Part shown: one piece after another, positions 1 to 6,696 of the stretch | How positions within the stretch are numbered: position 1 is the first letter of the stretch | Layout: each line of letters begins with the position of its first letter | NCBI GenBank assembly: GCA_045122835.1 | Contig: JBGVIB010000081.1 | Coordinates: 1 to 24,872, forward strand | DNA length: 24,872 nt | Direction: 5' to 3' | Source: JBGVMW01 sp045122835 | Lineage (GTDB): Bacteria > Bacillota > Clostridia > Lachnospirales > Lachnospiraceae | Program-made: the position numbers and the translations under genes | Notes under the pieces: generated by a model | What the model was told of the DNA's origin: nothing | The model's input: the letters and a program-made list of their open reading frames with translations, nothing else | Database searches by the model: none

Positions 1-3
1 AAG

Positions 4-101
4 AACCCTCCTGCATATACTTATAAAAAATCAGGTTATTGTAAAGCGAAGATACAACCTTTGCAGTCACCTAAATTTCAGAAGTATATGCAAGGAGGGT
101 T
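4..101 (+). promoter_or_regulatory. Inverted-repeat leader of spoIVA covering its ribosome binding site
   Basis: Bases 4-22 are complementary to 82-101, giving a 19-bp stem with one bulged A at 92. The right arm contains the spoIVA Shine-Dalgarno AAGGAGG (92-98). A second stem lies inside the loop: AGGTT 33-37 with AACCT 56-60, and GTA 41-43 with TAC 53-55. If transcription starts upstream of base 4, the mRNA would hide its own ribosome binding site. The left arm also reads CATATACT (14-21), close to a sigma-E -10 element; if that is the promoter, the left arm is not transcribed and the repeat acts only as DNA. The -35 would lie outside the window. Confidence 0.6.
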
Positions 102-103
102 TT

Positions 104-1591
104 ATGGATAATTTCAGCGGAAATACTTATGATTTGTATAAAGATATGAAAGCCAGAACAAACGGAACCGTTTATATCGGGGTGGCTGGTCCTGTGCGCA
201 CAGGAAAATCAACATTTATTAAACGCTTTATGGACCTGATGGTTCTGCCTAATATGACAGATGAAAATGAATTAGAGCGTGCCAAGGATGAATTGCCTCA
301 GTCAGCCCAGGGAAAAACCATTATGACTACGGAGCCCAAATTTATTCCTAAGGAAGCTGTTACCATACAGGTTGGGGAAGATTTAGAAGTAAAAGTAAGA
401 ATGATAGACTGTGTGGGTTATATGGTAAAAGGCGCAGAAGGTCACTCGGAAAATGGAGAAGAACGAATGGTGAAAACACCATGGTTTGACACCGAAATTC
501 CATTTACCCAGGCAGCGGAAATGGGAACGCGAAAGGTAATCAATGACCATTCTACAATCGGAATTGTGGTGACCTGTGATGGTTCGTTCTCAGATATTGA
601 AAGGGAGAATTACATAGAAGCGGAAGAAAAAACCATTCAGGAGTTAAAAGCATTAAAGAAGCCATTTGTAGTGCTTTTAAATTCAGCAAAGCCATACAGT
701 GACGAGACTATACATTTAGCAGAAAACCTGGCAGAAAAATATCAGGTAACGGTTATGCCAGTGAATTGCTCCCAGCTTAGAAAAGATGATATACATAAAA
801 TTATGGAGACCATTCTCTATGAATTTCCAATCTCCAGTATTGAGTTTTTTGTGCCTCAATGGGTGGAAATGCTTCCGGTAGATCATCCACTTAAGGCAGA
901 TTTGTTAGAAAAAATAAGGGATTTACTGTTTAAAATGAACAGGATTAAAGATGTGCGGCGGGGAGATTTTAAGTTAGAGAGTCCCTATGTGCAGCAGCTT
1001 AAGTTAGATGGCATTTCTCTTTCTGATGGTAAGATAGCCTGCCAGCTGCGCATTGATGATAAATATTATTACGAAATGTTAAGCGAATTGACCGGCGTAG
1101 AGGTAGAAAATGAATATGCACTCCTTGCAATGATAAAGGAATTAGCACGTCAGAAGAAGGAATACAAGAAGGTTTCCCAGGCCATGGAAGCAGTTCGCTT
1201 TTCCGGTTATGGTGTAGTGGCACCGGAAAAAACAGAAATCAAACTGTCAGAGCCGGAAATCATGAAGCATGGCAGTAAGTATGGTGTGAAAATTAAATCA
1301 GAAGCCCCGTCTGTTCATATGATTCGAAGCAATGTGGAGATTGAGATATCGCCAATTGTTGGAAGCGAAGAACAGGCAAGAGATTTAATTCAATACATTA
1401 ATAGTAGCAGTAAGGAAGAAGAAGGCATCTGGGATATTAATATTTTTGGAAAATCTGTGGAGCAGTTGGTAGCTGAAGGGATTCAGAGCAAATTATCACA
1501 GATTGGTGAAGAAAGCCAGGTGAAATTGCAGGATACCATGCAAAAAATTGTCAATGACAGTACAGGCGGCATGATTTGTATTATTATTTAA
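104..1591 (+). CDS. spoIVA: Stage IV sporulation protein A, spore coat morphogenetic ATPase
   Basis: SpoIVA hydrolyses ATP to polymerise on the forespore outer membrane and forms the platform on which the coat is built; it is also needed for cortex formation. At 495 residues it matches the family (about 490). The N-terminal TRAFAC-like P-loop domain shows Walker A GPVRTGKS at residues 29-36, the switch-like GKTIMTTEP near 70-78 and the Walker B-like MIDCVGYM near 100-107. The C-terminus ends GMICIII, matching the family's conserved hydrophobic tail. ATG 104 follows AAGGAGG (92-98). In Bacillus the gene is sigma-E dependent and made in the mother cell; here a sigma-E-like -10 lies at 14-21 but its -35 is outside the window. 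No partner gene follows closely. Confidence 0.97.
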   Translation: MDNFSGNTYDLYKDMKARTNGTVYIGVAGPVRTGKSTFIKRFMDLMVLPNMTDENELERAKDELPQSAQGKTIMTTEPKFIPKEAVTIQVGEDLEVKVRMIDCVGYMVKGAEGHSENGEERMVKTPWFDTEIPFTQAAEMGTRKVINDHSTIGIVVTCDGSFSDIERENYIEAEEKTIQELKALKKPFVVLLNSAKPYSDETIHLAENLAEKYQVTVMPVNCSQLRKDDIHKIMETILYEFPISSIEFFVPQWVEMLPVDHPLKADLLEKIRDLLFKMNRIKDVRRGDFKLESPYVQQLKLDGISLSDGKIACQLRIDDKYYYEMLSELTGVEVENEYALLAMIKELARQKKEYKKVSQAMEAVRFSGYGVVAPEKTEIKLSEPEIMKHGSKYGVKIKSEAPSVHMIRSNVEIEISPIVGSEEQARDLIQYINSSSKEEEGIWDINIFGKSVEQLVAEGIQSKLSQIGEESQVKLQDTMQKIVNDSTGGMICIII

Positions 1592-1688
1592 TCTGACAAA
1601 CCTGCTTTGGTATGGAAAATTTTCCCGAAATGAGATAGAATGCTCTGGGGAAAACTAAGGTACAAAAGAATGTAAAGGAAGGTAGCAT

Positions 1689-2120
1689 ATGCAGAACTGG
1701 TGGAAGGATATTTTTTTAATTGGTACCGGTGGTGCCTTGTATTATTCACTGGAAATTTTGTACAGAGGCTATTCTCACTGGAGCATGTTTTTGTTAGGAG
1801 GCCTTTGTGTTTTTATTATTGATAAATTGTATCAAAAAAGAAAAGGAATATTCTCTGTTTTTTACTTTATGTTAACAGGTGGACTGATTATAACTGCTTT
1901 GGAAGGTATCACAGGAGCTTTTGTAAACATCTATTTGCATCATCATGTGTGGGATTACAGCAATCTGCCGCTACAATTATTTGGACAAATTAGTCTGTCT
2001 TTTGCCTTGTTATGGTGTGTTCTGACAATTCCTATTATCTGGTTGTCAGGTTTCTTTCATTATTATGTATTTCATGATGAACAACCGCAAATTCGCCGAT
2101 TTAGATCTGTATTTTTTTAG
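1689..2120 (+). CDS. Small integral membrane protein, CmpB-like (putative ABC transporter permease family)
   Basis: This 143-residue protein has about four hydrophobic segments, near residues 7-25, 32-46, 54-76 and 98-122. The stretch LEGITG (71-76) followed by HHVWDYSNLP (85-94) and a further G..SLSFALLW resembles the PF06541 family, annotated as putative ABC transporter permease (CmpB). That name is historical: no ATPase or binding protein is nearby, and the molecular function is unknown. ATG 1689 is preceded by AAAGGAAGG (about 1674-1682). The 97-base gap after spoIVA holds only a 12-base AT-rich palindrome (1614-1625) and no convincing terminator, so co-transcription with spoIVA is possible. 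Family assignment is from motif recognition only. Confidence 0.72.
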   Translation: MQNWWKDIFLIGTGGALYYSLEILYRGYSHWSMFLLGGLCVFIIDKLYQKRKGIFSVFYFMLTGGLIITALEGITGAFVNIYLHHHVWDYSNLPLQLFGQISLSFALLWCVLTIPIIWLSGFFHYYVFHDEQPQIRRFRSVFF

Positions 2121-2163
2121 AATGATGTGGTAGCATATAAATTAGAATGATTACGAATTAGAT

Positions 2164-2197
2164 TGACATGGTTGTGTGTCGGCACACAGCTATGTTA
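2164..2197 (+). other. Stable hairpin with TCGG tetraloop before the PHP gene
   Basis: Bases 2164-2178 pair with 2183-2197 over 15 positions, including three G-T wobbles, closing on the tetraloop TCGG (2179-2182). There is no T-run after it, so it is not a classical intrinsic terminator. It lies 44 bases after the CmpB-like gene and 39 bases before the PHP start codon. It may stabilise or process the mRNA. An ATG at 2168 lies within the stem and is in frame with the PHP gene, but it has no ribosome binding site. Confidence 0.6.
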
Positions 2198-2236
2198 TCA
2201 GGGTTGGAAATATCGAAAAGAAAAGAGGACAAGCCA

Positions 2237-2956
2237 ATGAAATATGTATTAGACACGCATTCCCATACAATAGCAAGCGGACATGCTTACAGCACCATCG
2301 CAGAGATGGCAAAGGCAGCAAGTAAAAAGGGATTGGAATTGCTCGCCATTACGGAACATAGCAAAATGATGCCAGGATCCTGTCAGGACATTTACTTTTC
2401 TAATTTAAGCAAAGTTCAGAGAGAACAGTATGGCGTAAAGCTTTGGATGGGCGTGGAATTAAATATTATGGATTATGAGGGCAACATAGATATGCCGGAG
2501 CGAATTTTGAAAAACATGGAGATGGTAATTGCCAGTCTTCATACACCATGTATTAAACCGGGAACGATAGAAGAAAATACCAGTGCCGTTCTTGGAGCCA
2601 TGAAGAATCCATATATTCACATTATTGGACATTTAGATGATGCAGGGTATCCGGTAGACTATGAAAAAATTGTACAGACAGCAAAAGAGACAGGAACCAT
2701 TTTAGAAGTTAATAATAATTCGCTGTCCCCAGATTGTTTCCGTGCAAATTCAAGAAATCTGGATGCAAAAATGATGAAGCTTTGTATGGATTACGAGGTG
2801 CCTGTTGTGGTTGGAAGTGATGCCCATGCTGCCCATCTGGTAGGTTCTCATGAATATGCATACAGCCTGATGAAAGAAATCGGTTTTCCAAAGGAACTAG
2901 TGTTAAACCGTTCTGTAGATATGTTAAAGAAGGCAATGAAAAGTAAGAAAAAATAA
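2237..2956 (+). CDS. PHP-domain metal-dependent phosphatase, YcdX-like
   Basis: This 239-residue protein is a stand-alone PHP domain hydrolase resembling E. coli YcdX, a trinuclear-metal phosphatase whose physiological substrate is uncertain. Metal ligands are visible along the chain: DTHSHT (residues 6-11, H8 and H10), ITEHS (38-42), a SLHT segment, GHLDDAGYPVDY, and GSDAHAAH near the C-terminus. I chose ATG 2237 because it has AGAGGA (2224-2229) at good spacing and because the protein then begins directly with the first PHP motif. An in-frame ATG at 2168 would add 23 residues encoded by a hairpin. No pathway gene adjoins it, so its role is not given by context. Confidence 0.85.
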   Translation: MKYVLDTHSHTIASGHAYSTIAEMAKAASKKGLELLAITEHSKMMPGSCQDIYFSNLSKVQREQYGVKLWMGVELNIMDYEGNIDMPERILKNMEMVIASLHTPCIKPGTIEENTSAVLGAMKNPYIHIIGHLDDAGYPVDYEKIVQTAKETGTILEVNNNSLSPDCFRANSRNLDAKMMKLCMDYEVPVVVGSDAHAAHLVGSHEYAYSLMKEIGFPKELVLNRSVDMLKKAMKSKKK

Positions 2957-2966
2957 ATAGAAAATC

Positions 2967-2995
2967 TTGACTGAAAAAAAGGGATAGGATATACT
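2967..2995 (+). promoter_or_regulatory. Sigma-A promoter of the yicC-remA-gmk-rpoZ operon
   Basis: TTGACT (2967-2972), a 17-base spacer and TATACT (2990-2995) form a near-consensus vegetative promoter just after the PHP gene. The start of transcription is expected near 3002, leaving a 5' leader of about 110 bases before yicC. Confidence 0.8.
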
Positions 2996-3002
2996 AGAAG
3001 CA

Positions 3003-3111
3003 GTGTGTTTATCTTTAAAATGGAAGCCCACATTTTGATAGGCGTAAAGCCAAAATTAGAATGGTCGGAGAAAGAAGGGAAATGGCTGTGGGGTTTGCAG
3101 CCGATGTAAGT
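3003..3111 (+). promoter_or_regulatory. Structured 5' leader of yicC
   Basis: The predicted leader holds three small inverted repeats: AAAATG with CATTTT (about 3016-3035), GGC/GCC around 3042-3052, and GGCTG (3084-3088) with CAGCC (3098-3102) ending nine bases before the yicC start. No strong Shine-Dalgarno precedes ATG 3112. I do not recognise a known riboswitch or ribosomal-protein leader in it. Confidence 0.35.
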
Positions 3112-3993
3112 ATGATTAAAAGTATGACAGGCTTTGGCAGAAGCGAAAACATCAGGGATGAGCACCGATTGACTGTAGAGATGAAAACAGTCAATCATCG
3201 CTATTTAGACTTGAATATTAAGATGCCAAAGAAGTTTAATGCATATGAAGCAGAGATAAGAAATATATTAAAAGGCTATTTGCAGCGTGGAAAAGTAGAT
3301 TTATTTATTTCCTATGAAGATTTTTCAGGGAAAAATGTGAATGTGAAGTATAATCCATTGCTTGCTGCAGAGTATATGAAATATCTAAGCAAGATGGCAG
3401 AAGAATTTCGAATTCCGAATGATGTGACGACAAGTATTTTATCAAGATATCCGGAAGTATTCACTATGGAAGAAACTGAGGATGAACCAGATGAAGCATT
3501 ATCAGAGATGATTCGACAGGGGTTGAAGGAGGCTTGCGAATGTCTTGTAGCGGCTCGCAGTAGAGAAGGTGACACCCTGAAAAAGGATTTGTTAGAGAAG
3601 CTGGATTCCATGCTTGAGAGTGTAGCATTTATTGAGGAACGTTCACCACAGATTGTTGCAGAATATAAGGAAAAGCTTCGGAAGCGTATGGAAGAATTGT
3701 TAGAGGGCAGTCAGGCAGATGAGAACAGGCTTCTGACAGAAGTAGTAATTTTTGCAGATCGTATTTGTGTGGACGAAGAGATTGTACGTTTGAAAAGCCA
3801 TATTGAGAATATGAAAGAGATTCTTGCAGAGGGTGGTAATGTAGGTCGTAAGTTGGATTTTATGACTCAGGAGATGAACAGAGAAGCTAACACAATTTTA
3901 TCGAAGTCAAATGATTTGAAGATTTCGAATTGTGGCGTGGATTTAAAGACTAATATCGAAAAAATCCGGGAGCAGGTACAGAATATAGAGTAA
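3112..3993 (+). CDS. yicC: YicC/YloC family endoribonuclease
   Basis: The protein of 293 residues begins MIKSMTGFGRSE, the hallmark N-terminus of the YicC family (B. subtilis YloC is 291 residues), and has the typical C-terminal helical domain with a GGNVGRKLDFMTQEMNRE segment and conserved histidines and acidic residues. Members have been shown to act as endoribonucleases; the in vivo RNA targets here are unknown. I placed the start at ATG 3112 by family alignment. In-frame ATGs at 3061 and 3082 would add 17 or 10 residues unlike the family, although the AAGGGA before 3082 is the only purine-rich site nearby and sits too close to that ATG. It is first gene of the yicC-remA-gmk-rpoZ operon. 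Confidence 0.92.
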   Translation: MIKSMTGFGRSENIRDEHRLTVEMKTVNHRYLDLNIKMPKKFNAYEAEIRNILKGYLQRGKVDLFISYEDFSGKNVNVKYNPLLAAEYMKYLSKMAEEFRIPNDVTTSILSRYPEVFTMEETEDEPDEALSEMIRQGLKEACECLVAARSREGDTLKKDLLEKLDSMLESVAFIEERSPQIVAEYKEKLRKRMEELLEGSQADENRLLTEVVIFADRICVDEEIVRLKSHIENMKEILAEGGNVGRKLDFMTQEMNREANTILSKSNDLKISNCGVDLKTNIEKIREQVQNIE

Positions 3994-4003
3994 GGTGATT
4001 AGT

Positions 4004-4264
4004 TTGGCTGCATTAATCAGTGTTGGATTTGGCAACATGATAAATGGAGATAAGGTAACCGCAGTGGTGAACGCGGAATCTGCTCCGATAAAACGAATGA
4101 TAGCATCAGCAAAGGAGAATGGACTTCTTATTGATGCAACACAGGGACGAAAAACAAAGAGCGTGGTTGTGATGGAAAGCGGACAGTTAGTGATATCCGG
4201 TCTGCAGACTGATACGATTGCAGGGCGTTTTTCGGCAGTACAGGGAGACGAGAATGAAGAATAG
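4004..4264 (+). CDS. remA: RemA-like DUF370 regulator
   Basis: This 86-residue protein has the RemA/DUF370 signature: ISVGFGNMIN near the N-terminus, ESAPIKRMI in the middle and IDATQGRKT. In B. subtilis RemA is a DNA-binding protein that activates matrix and osmoprotection genes; whether this one does so is unknown, and the yicC-remA-gmk linkage is common in Firmicutes. I chose the TTG at 4004 because GGTGAT (3994-3999) pairs exactly with the 3' end of 16S rRNA at a spacing of 4 and gives a normal-length N-terminus (MAALISVGFG). A GTG at 3995 would add three residues but has no good ribosome binding site. It overlaps gmk by 11 bases. Confidence 0.88.
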   Translation: MAALISVGFGNMINGDKVTAVVNAESAPIKRMIASAKENGLLIDATQGRKTKSVVVMESGQLVISGLQTDTIAGRFSAVQGDENEE

Positions 4265-4886
4265 AGGAATTTTAGCTGTAGTTTCAGGCTTTTCCGGTGC
4301 GGGAAAAGGCACCATAATGAAAGAATTATTGAAGCAATATGACAATTATGCATTATCTATTTCAGCAACAACAAGACAGCCGAGAGAAGGAGAAATGCAC
4401 GGCAGAGAATATTTTTTCATGTCCAAGGAAGAATTTGAACAGTTGATAAAGGAAGAAAAATTAATCGAATATGCCAGCTATGTGGGAAATTATTATGGAA
4501 CACCAAGTTCCTTTGTGGAAGAACAGCGAGATGCAGGTAAGGATGTGATTTTAGAAATTGAAGTGCAGGGAGCCTTACAAGTGAAAGAAAAATTCCCGGA
4601 TACAGTATTGTTGTTTGTGACACCGCCGTCAGCCGCTGAATTGGTTTCTAGACTTCGTGGCAGAGGTACCGAGACAGAAGAAGTAATTTCAAAGAGAATG
4701 GAGCAGGCGGTTACGGAATCTGCACTGATGAACAAGTATGATTATCTGGTGATAAATGATTCATTACAGGAAGCTGTGGAAACTATGCATAATATTCTTC
4801 AGATGGAGCATGATAAAATGTCCAGAAATGAAGAATTTATAACTGATATACAAAATGATTTAAAAGGTTTAGGAGGAATAAAATAA
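4254..4886 (+). CDS. gmk: Guanylate kinase
   Basis: This enzyme transfers phosphate from ATP to GMP, giving GDP for nucleic acid and (p)ppGpp metabolism in the cytosol. At 210 residues it has normal family length. The P-loop reads SGFSGAGKGT (residues 11-20), with Phe and Gly where many homologues have Pro and Ser. The GMP-binding region follows with TTRQPREGEMHGREYFF, then YVGNYYGTP and the EVQGALQVK segment, all diagnostic. The start ATG 4254 has AGGGAG (4242-4247) six bases upstream; an upstream in-frame ATG at 4218 would add 12 residues lying inside remA. It overlaps remA by 11 bases and rpoZ by 1, indicating translational coupling. Confidence 0.97.
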   Translation: MKNRGILAVVSGFSGAGKGTIMKELLKQYDNYALSISATTRQPREGEMHGREYFFMSKEEFEQLIKEEKLIEYASYVGNYYGTPSSFVEEQRDAGKDVILEIEVQGALQVKEKFPDTVLLFVTPPSAAELVSRLRGRGTETEEVISKRMEQAVTESALMNKYDYLVINDSLQEAVETMHNILQMEHDKMSRNEEFITDIQNDLKGLGGIK

Positions 4887-5254
4887 TGATACATCCATCT
4901 TATAGCGAATTAATTAAAGTAGTAAATGACGGTGTGGAAGAAGGCGAAGAACCAGTAGTTACAAGTCGTTATTCTATCGTACTGGCAACATCAAGACGTG
5001 CGAGACAGATTATTGGAAGTGGTAATGCTGATGATATAACACGGGGTAAAAAGCCATTATCTGTTGCAGTTGATGAGTTGTATAAAGGTAAGATCACAAT
5101 CCTAAGCGAAGAAGAAGCAGAACAGTTAATTGCAGAAAAAGAAGCAAGAAAAGCAGCTGAAGAAATGATGTTAGAACTTGCAGAAGAAACAGAGGAAGAA
5201 GCAATTCTCATAGAAGAAAACAAAGACGAGGAAGAAGAAAGCTCTGAAGAGTAG
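4886..5254 (+). CDS. rpoZ: RNA polymerase omega subunit
   Basis: Omega helps assemble and stabilise RNA polymerase. The 122-residue protein has the omega core: HPSYSELI at the N-terminus, then SRYSIVLATSRRARQI and KPLSVAVDELYKGKI. The tail after about residue 70 is a long acidic extension rich in Glu, which I associate with Lachnospiraceae omega proteins and which makes it longer than E. coli omega (91). ATG 4886 overlaps the gmk stop in TAATG and has AGGAGGA (4871-4877). It is the last gene of the operon, followed directly by two hairpins. The omega link to gmk is widespread. Confidence 0.95.
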   Translation: MIHPSYSELIKVVNDGVEEGEEPVVTSRYSIVLATSRRARQIIGSGNADDITRGKKPLSVAVDELYKGKITILSEEEAEQLIAEKEARKAAEEMMLELAEETEEEAILIEENKDEEEESSEE

Positions 5255-5267
5255 TGATGAAAGTCAG

Positions 5268-5290
5268 CGTTCATAAACTATGGACGTTTT
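5268..5290 (+). terminator. Short hairpin after rpoZ
   Basis: CGTTCATA (5268-5275) pairs with TATGGACG (5279-5286) around a three-base loop and is followed by TTTT (5287-5290). It is a weak intrinsic terminator or a processing hairpin 13 bases after the rpoZ stop. Confidence 0.5.
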
Positions 5291-5321
5291 AAACATTCAT
5301 GTGAGCGTGTATAAAATATAA

Positions 5322-5371
5322 GCTGTGTGCAAATTGAGAAGTATAATCAATTGCACGCAGCCTATTTTTTT
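5322..5371 (+). terminator. Strong terminator of the yicC-rpoZ operon
   Basis: Bases 5322-5337 pair with 5347-5361 (one bulged A, one G-T pair, nine-base loop), followed by a T-run at 5365-5371. It lies between the convergent rpoZ and dapL genes. On the minus strand the tract after the stem is also T-rich, so it may stop dapL transcription too. Confidence 0.88.
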
Positions 5372-5379
5372 GCTATAAT
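5351..5379 (+). promoter_or_regulatory. Candidate antisense promoter into the dapL 3' end
   Basis: TTGCAC (5351-5356), 17 bases and TATAAT (5374-5379) match a sigma-A promoter on the plus strand. It would start transcription near 5386, antisense to the 3' end of dapL. The -35 lies in the right arm of the terminator stem and the spacer contains its T-run. No plus-strand gene follows. Confidence 0.45.
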
Positions 5380-5397
5380 TTAATTATTTAGGAAAGA

Positions 5398-6594
5398 TTA
5401 GAATAATTTATCAATTCTTTCTAATGCTTCCAGTGTATTTTCACGGTTACCGAAAGCCGTGAGACGGAAGAAGTTCTTTCCATTTTCACCAAATCCGGCA
5501 CCTGGTGTACCTACAACCTGAGCGTTTTCTAACAGGTAGTCAAAGAAGGTCCAGGAGTCCATACCATTTGGGCATTCGAACCAGACATATGGAGAATTGA
5601 CACCGCCGAAGAAGCGGATGTTTTTCTCTTTTAACTTATTGGCAATGAGAGTTGCATTTTCCTTATAGTATTGGATGTTTTTCTGGCACTGTTCCATACC
5701 TTCTACGGTGAATACAGATGCTGCACCTGCCTGTACAATATAAGGAACACCATTGAATTTAGTGGTCTGACGGCGGTTCCACATAGCATTTAAGGACATT
5801 TCCTTACCAGAAGATGTCTTAAATACTAATTCCTTAGGAACGATAGTATAACCACATCTTGTTCCGGTGAAGCCGGCTGTCTTAGAAAGAGAGCAGAATT
5901 CAATAGCACACTTTTTAGCACCTTCGATAGCGTAAATGCTTCTTGGAAGGTCAGGCTCGCTGATAAATGCTTCATAAGCAGAGTCGAAGAGAATAACAGC
6001 ATCGTTTGCTAATGCGTAATCAACCCACTGCTTTAACTGCTCTTTGTTGTATACAGCACCGGTTGGGTTGTTTGGTGAGCAAAGATAAATCACATCTGCA
6101 TGCACAGATGGGTCCGGTAATGGAAGGAATCCATTTTCAGCATTGGCATCCATGTAGGTGATGTTTTTGCCACCCATTAAGTTGGTGTCAACATATACTG
6201 GGTATACTGGATCTGGAATTAAAATTACGTTATCAACGCTGAATAATTCAGTAATGTTACCAGTGTCACTTTTGGCACCATCAGAAATAAATACGGAATC
6301 TGTATCGATAGATACACCGTTTCGTTTATAATAATCAACTACTGAGTTACGAAGAAAATCATATCCCTGCTCTGGACCATATCCTTTAAAGGTTTCTGAT
6401 TTTCCAAGTTCATCAACAGCAGTATGCATAGCGTTAAGAACTTTTTCGCCTAAAGGAAGTGTAACATCACCGATACCAAGGCGTATTACCTTTTTATCAG
6501 GATGACTTTCTACATAGGCATTTACACGACGGCCAATCTCAGCAAAGAGATAGCTTTCTTTTAAATTAAGATAATTTTCATTTAACTTAGGCAT
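5398..6594 (-). CDS. dapL: LL-diaminopimelate aminotransferase
   Basis: DapL converts tetrahydrodipicolinate directly to LL-diaminopimelate using glutamate, serving lysine and peptidoglycan synthesis; dipicolinate of spores branches from the same pathway. The 398-residue PLP fold-type I enzyme shows SPNNPTG at 173-179, DSAYEAF at 204-210 and the PLP lysine K238 in SLSKTAGFTGTRCG. The N-terminal NENYLNLKESYLFAEIGRRV and the GIGDVTLPL segment distinguish DapL from AspC-type enzymes. The ATG at 6594 has AGGAGGA six bases upstream. It is a single-gene unit with its own promoter at 6639-6667, divergent from the kinase gene, and is convergent with rpoZ. Confidence 0.96.
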   Translation of the reverse strand: MPKLNENYLNLKESYLFAEIGRRVNAYVESHPDKKVIRLGIGDVTLPLGEKVLNAMHTAVDELGKSETFKGYGPEQGYDFLRNSVVDYYKRNGVSIDTDSVFISDGAKSDTGNITELFSVDNVILIPDPVYPVYVDTNLMGGKNITYMDANAENGFLPLPDPSVHADVIYLCSPNNPTGAVYNKEQLKQWVDYALANDAVILFDSAYEAFISEPDLPRSIYAIEGAKKCAIEFCSLSKTAGFTGTRCGYTIVPKELVFKTSSGKEMSLNAMWNRRQTTKFNGVPYIVQAGAASVFTVEGMEQCQKNIQYYKENATLIANKLKEKNIRFFGGVNSPYVWFECPNGMDSWTFFDYLLENAQVVGTPGAGFGENGKNFFRLTAFGNRENTLEALERIDKLF

Positions 6595-6614
6595 GATGCT
6601 TCCTCCTTATGTTT

Positions 6615-6643
6615 TTTATTTGAGTTTCGTACTTTTGTATGAT
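6615..6643 (+). promoter_or_regulatory. Candidate promoter of the histidine kinase operon
   Basis: TTTATT (6615-6620), 17 bases and TATGAT (6638-6643) read on the plus strand. The -10 is good and the -35 poor. The -10 shares five bases with the opposite-strand dapL -10, so the two promoters could not be occupied together. Confidence 0.35.
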
Positions 6644-6667
6644 AACAAATTAAAAAAGGTGTGTCAA
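6639..6667 (-). promoter_or_regulatory. Sigma-A promoter of dapL
   Basis: Read on the minus strand, TTGACA (6667-6662), a 17-base spacer and TATCAT (6644-6639) form a near-consensus promoter with an expected start near 6632, about 38 bases before the dapL ATG. Confidence 0.82.
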
Positions 6668-6696
6668 CATGAGGAGGACACGGAGGAGAGAATATA

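Noticed and set aside
1614..1625. 12-base palindrome after spoIVA as a terminator or operator
   Set aside because: It has no loop or T-run and a simple AT-rich core; chance is likely.
2163..2168. TTGACA before the PHP gene as a promoter
   Set aside because: No -10 hexamer lies 16-19 bases downstream; the site is part of a hairpin.
3943..4353. Open frame of 136 codons antisense to remA and gmk
   Set aside because: It spans two well-supported genes on the other strand and its product resembles no family.
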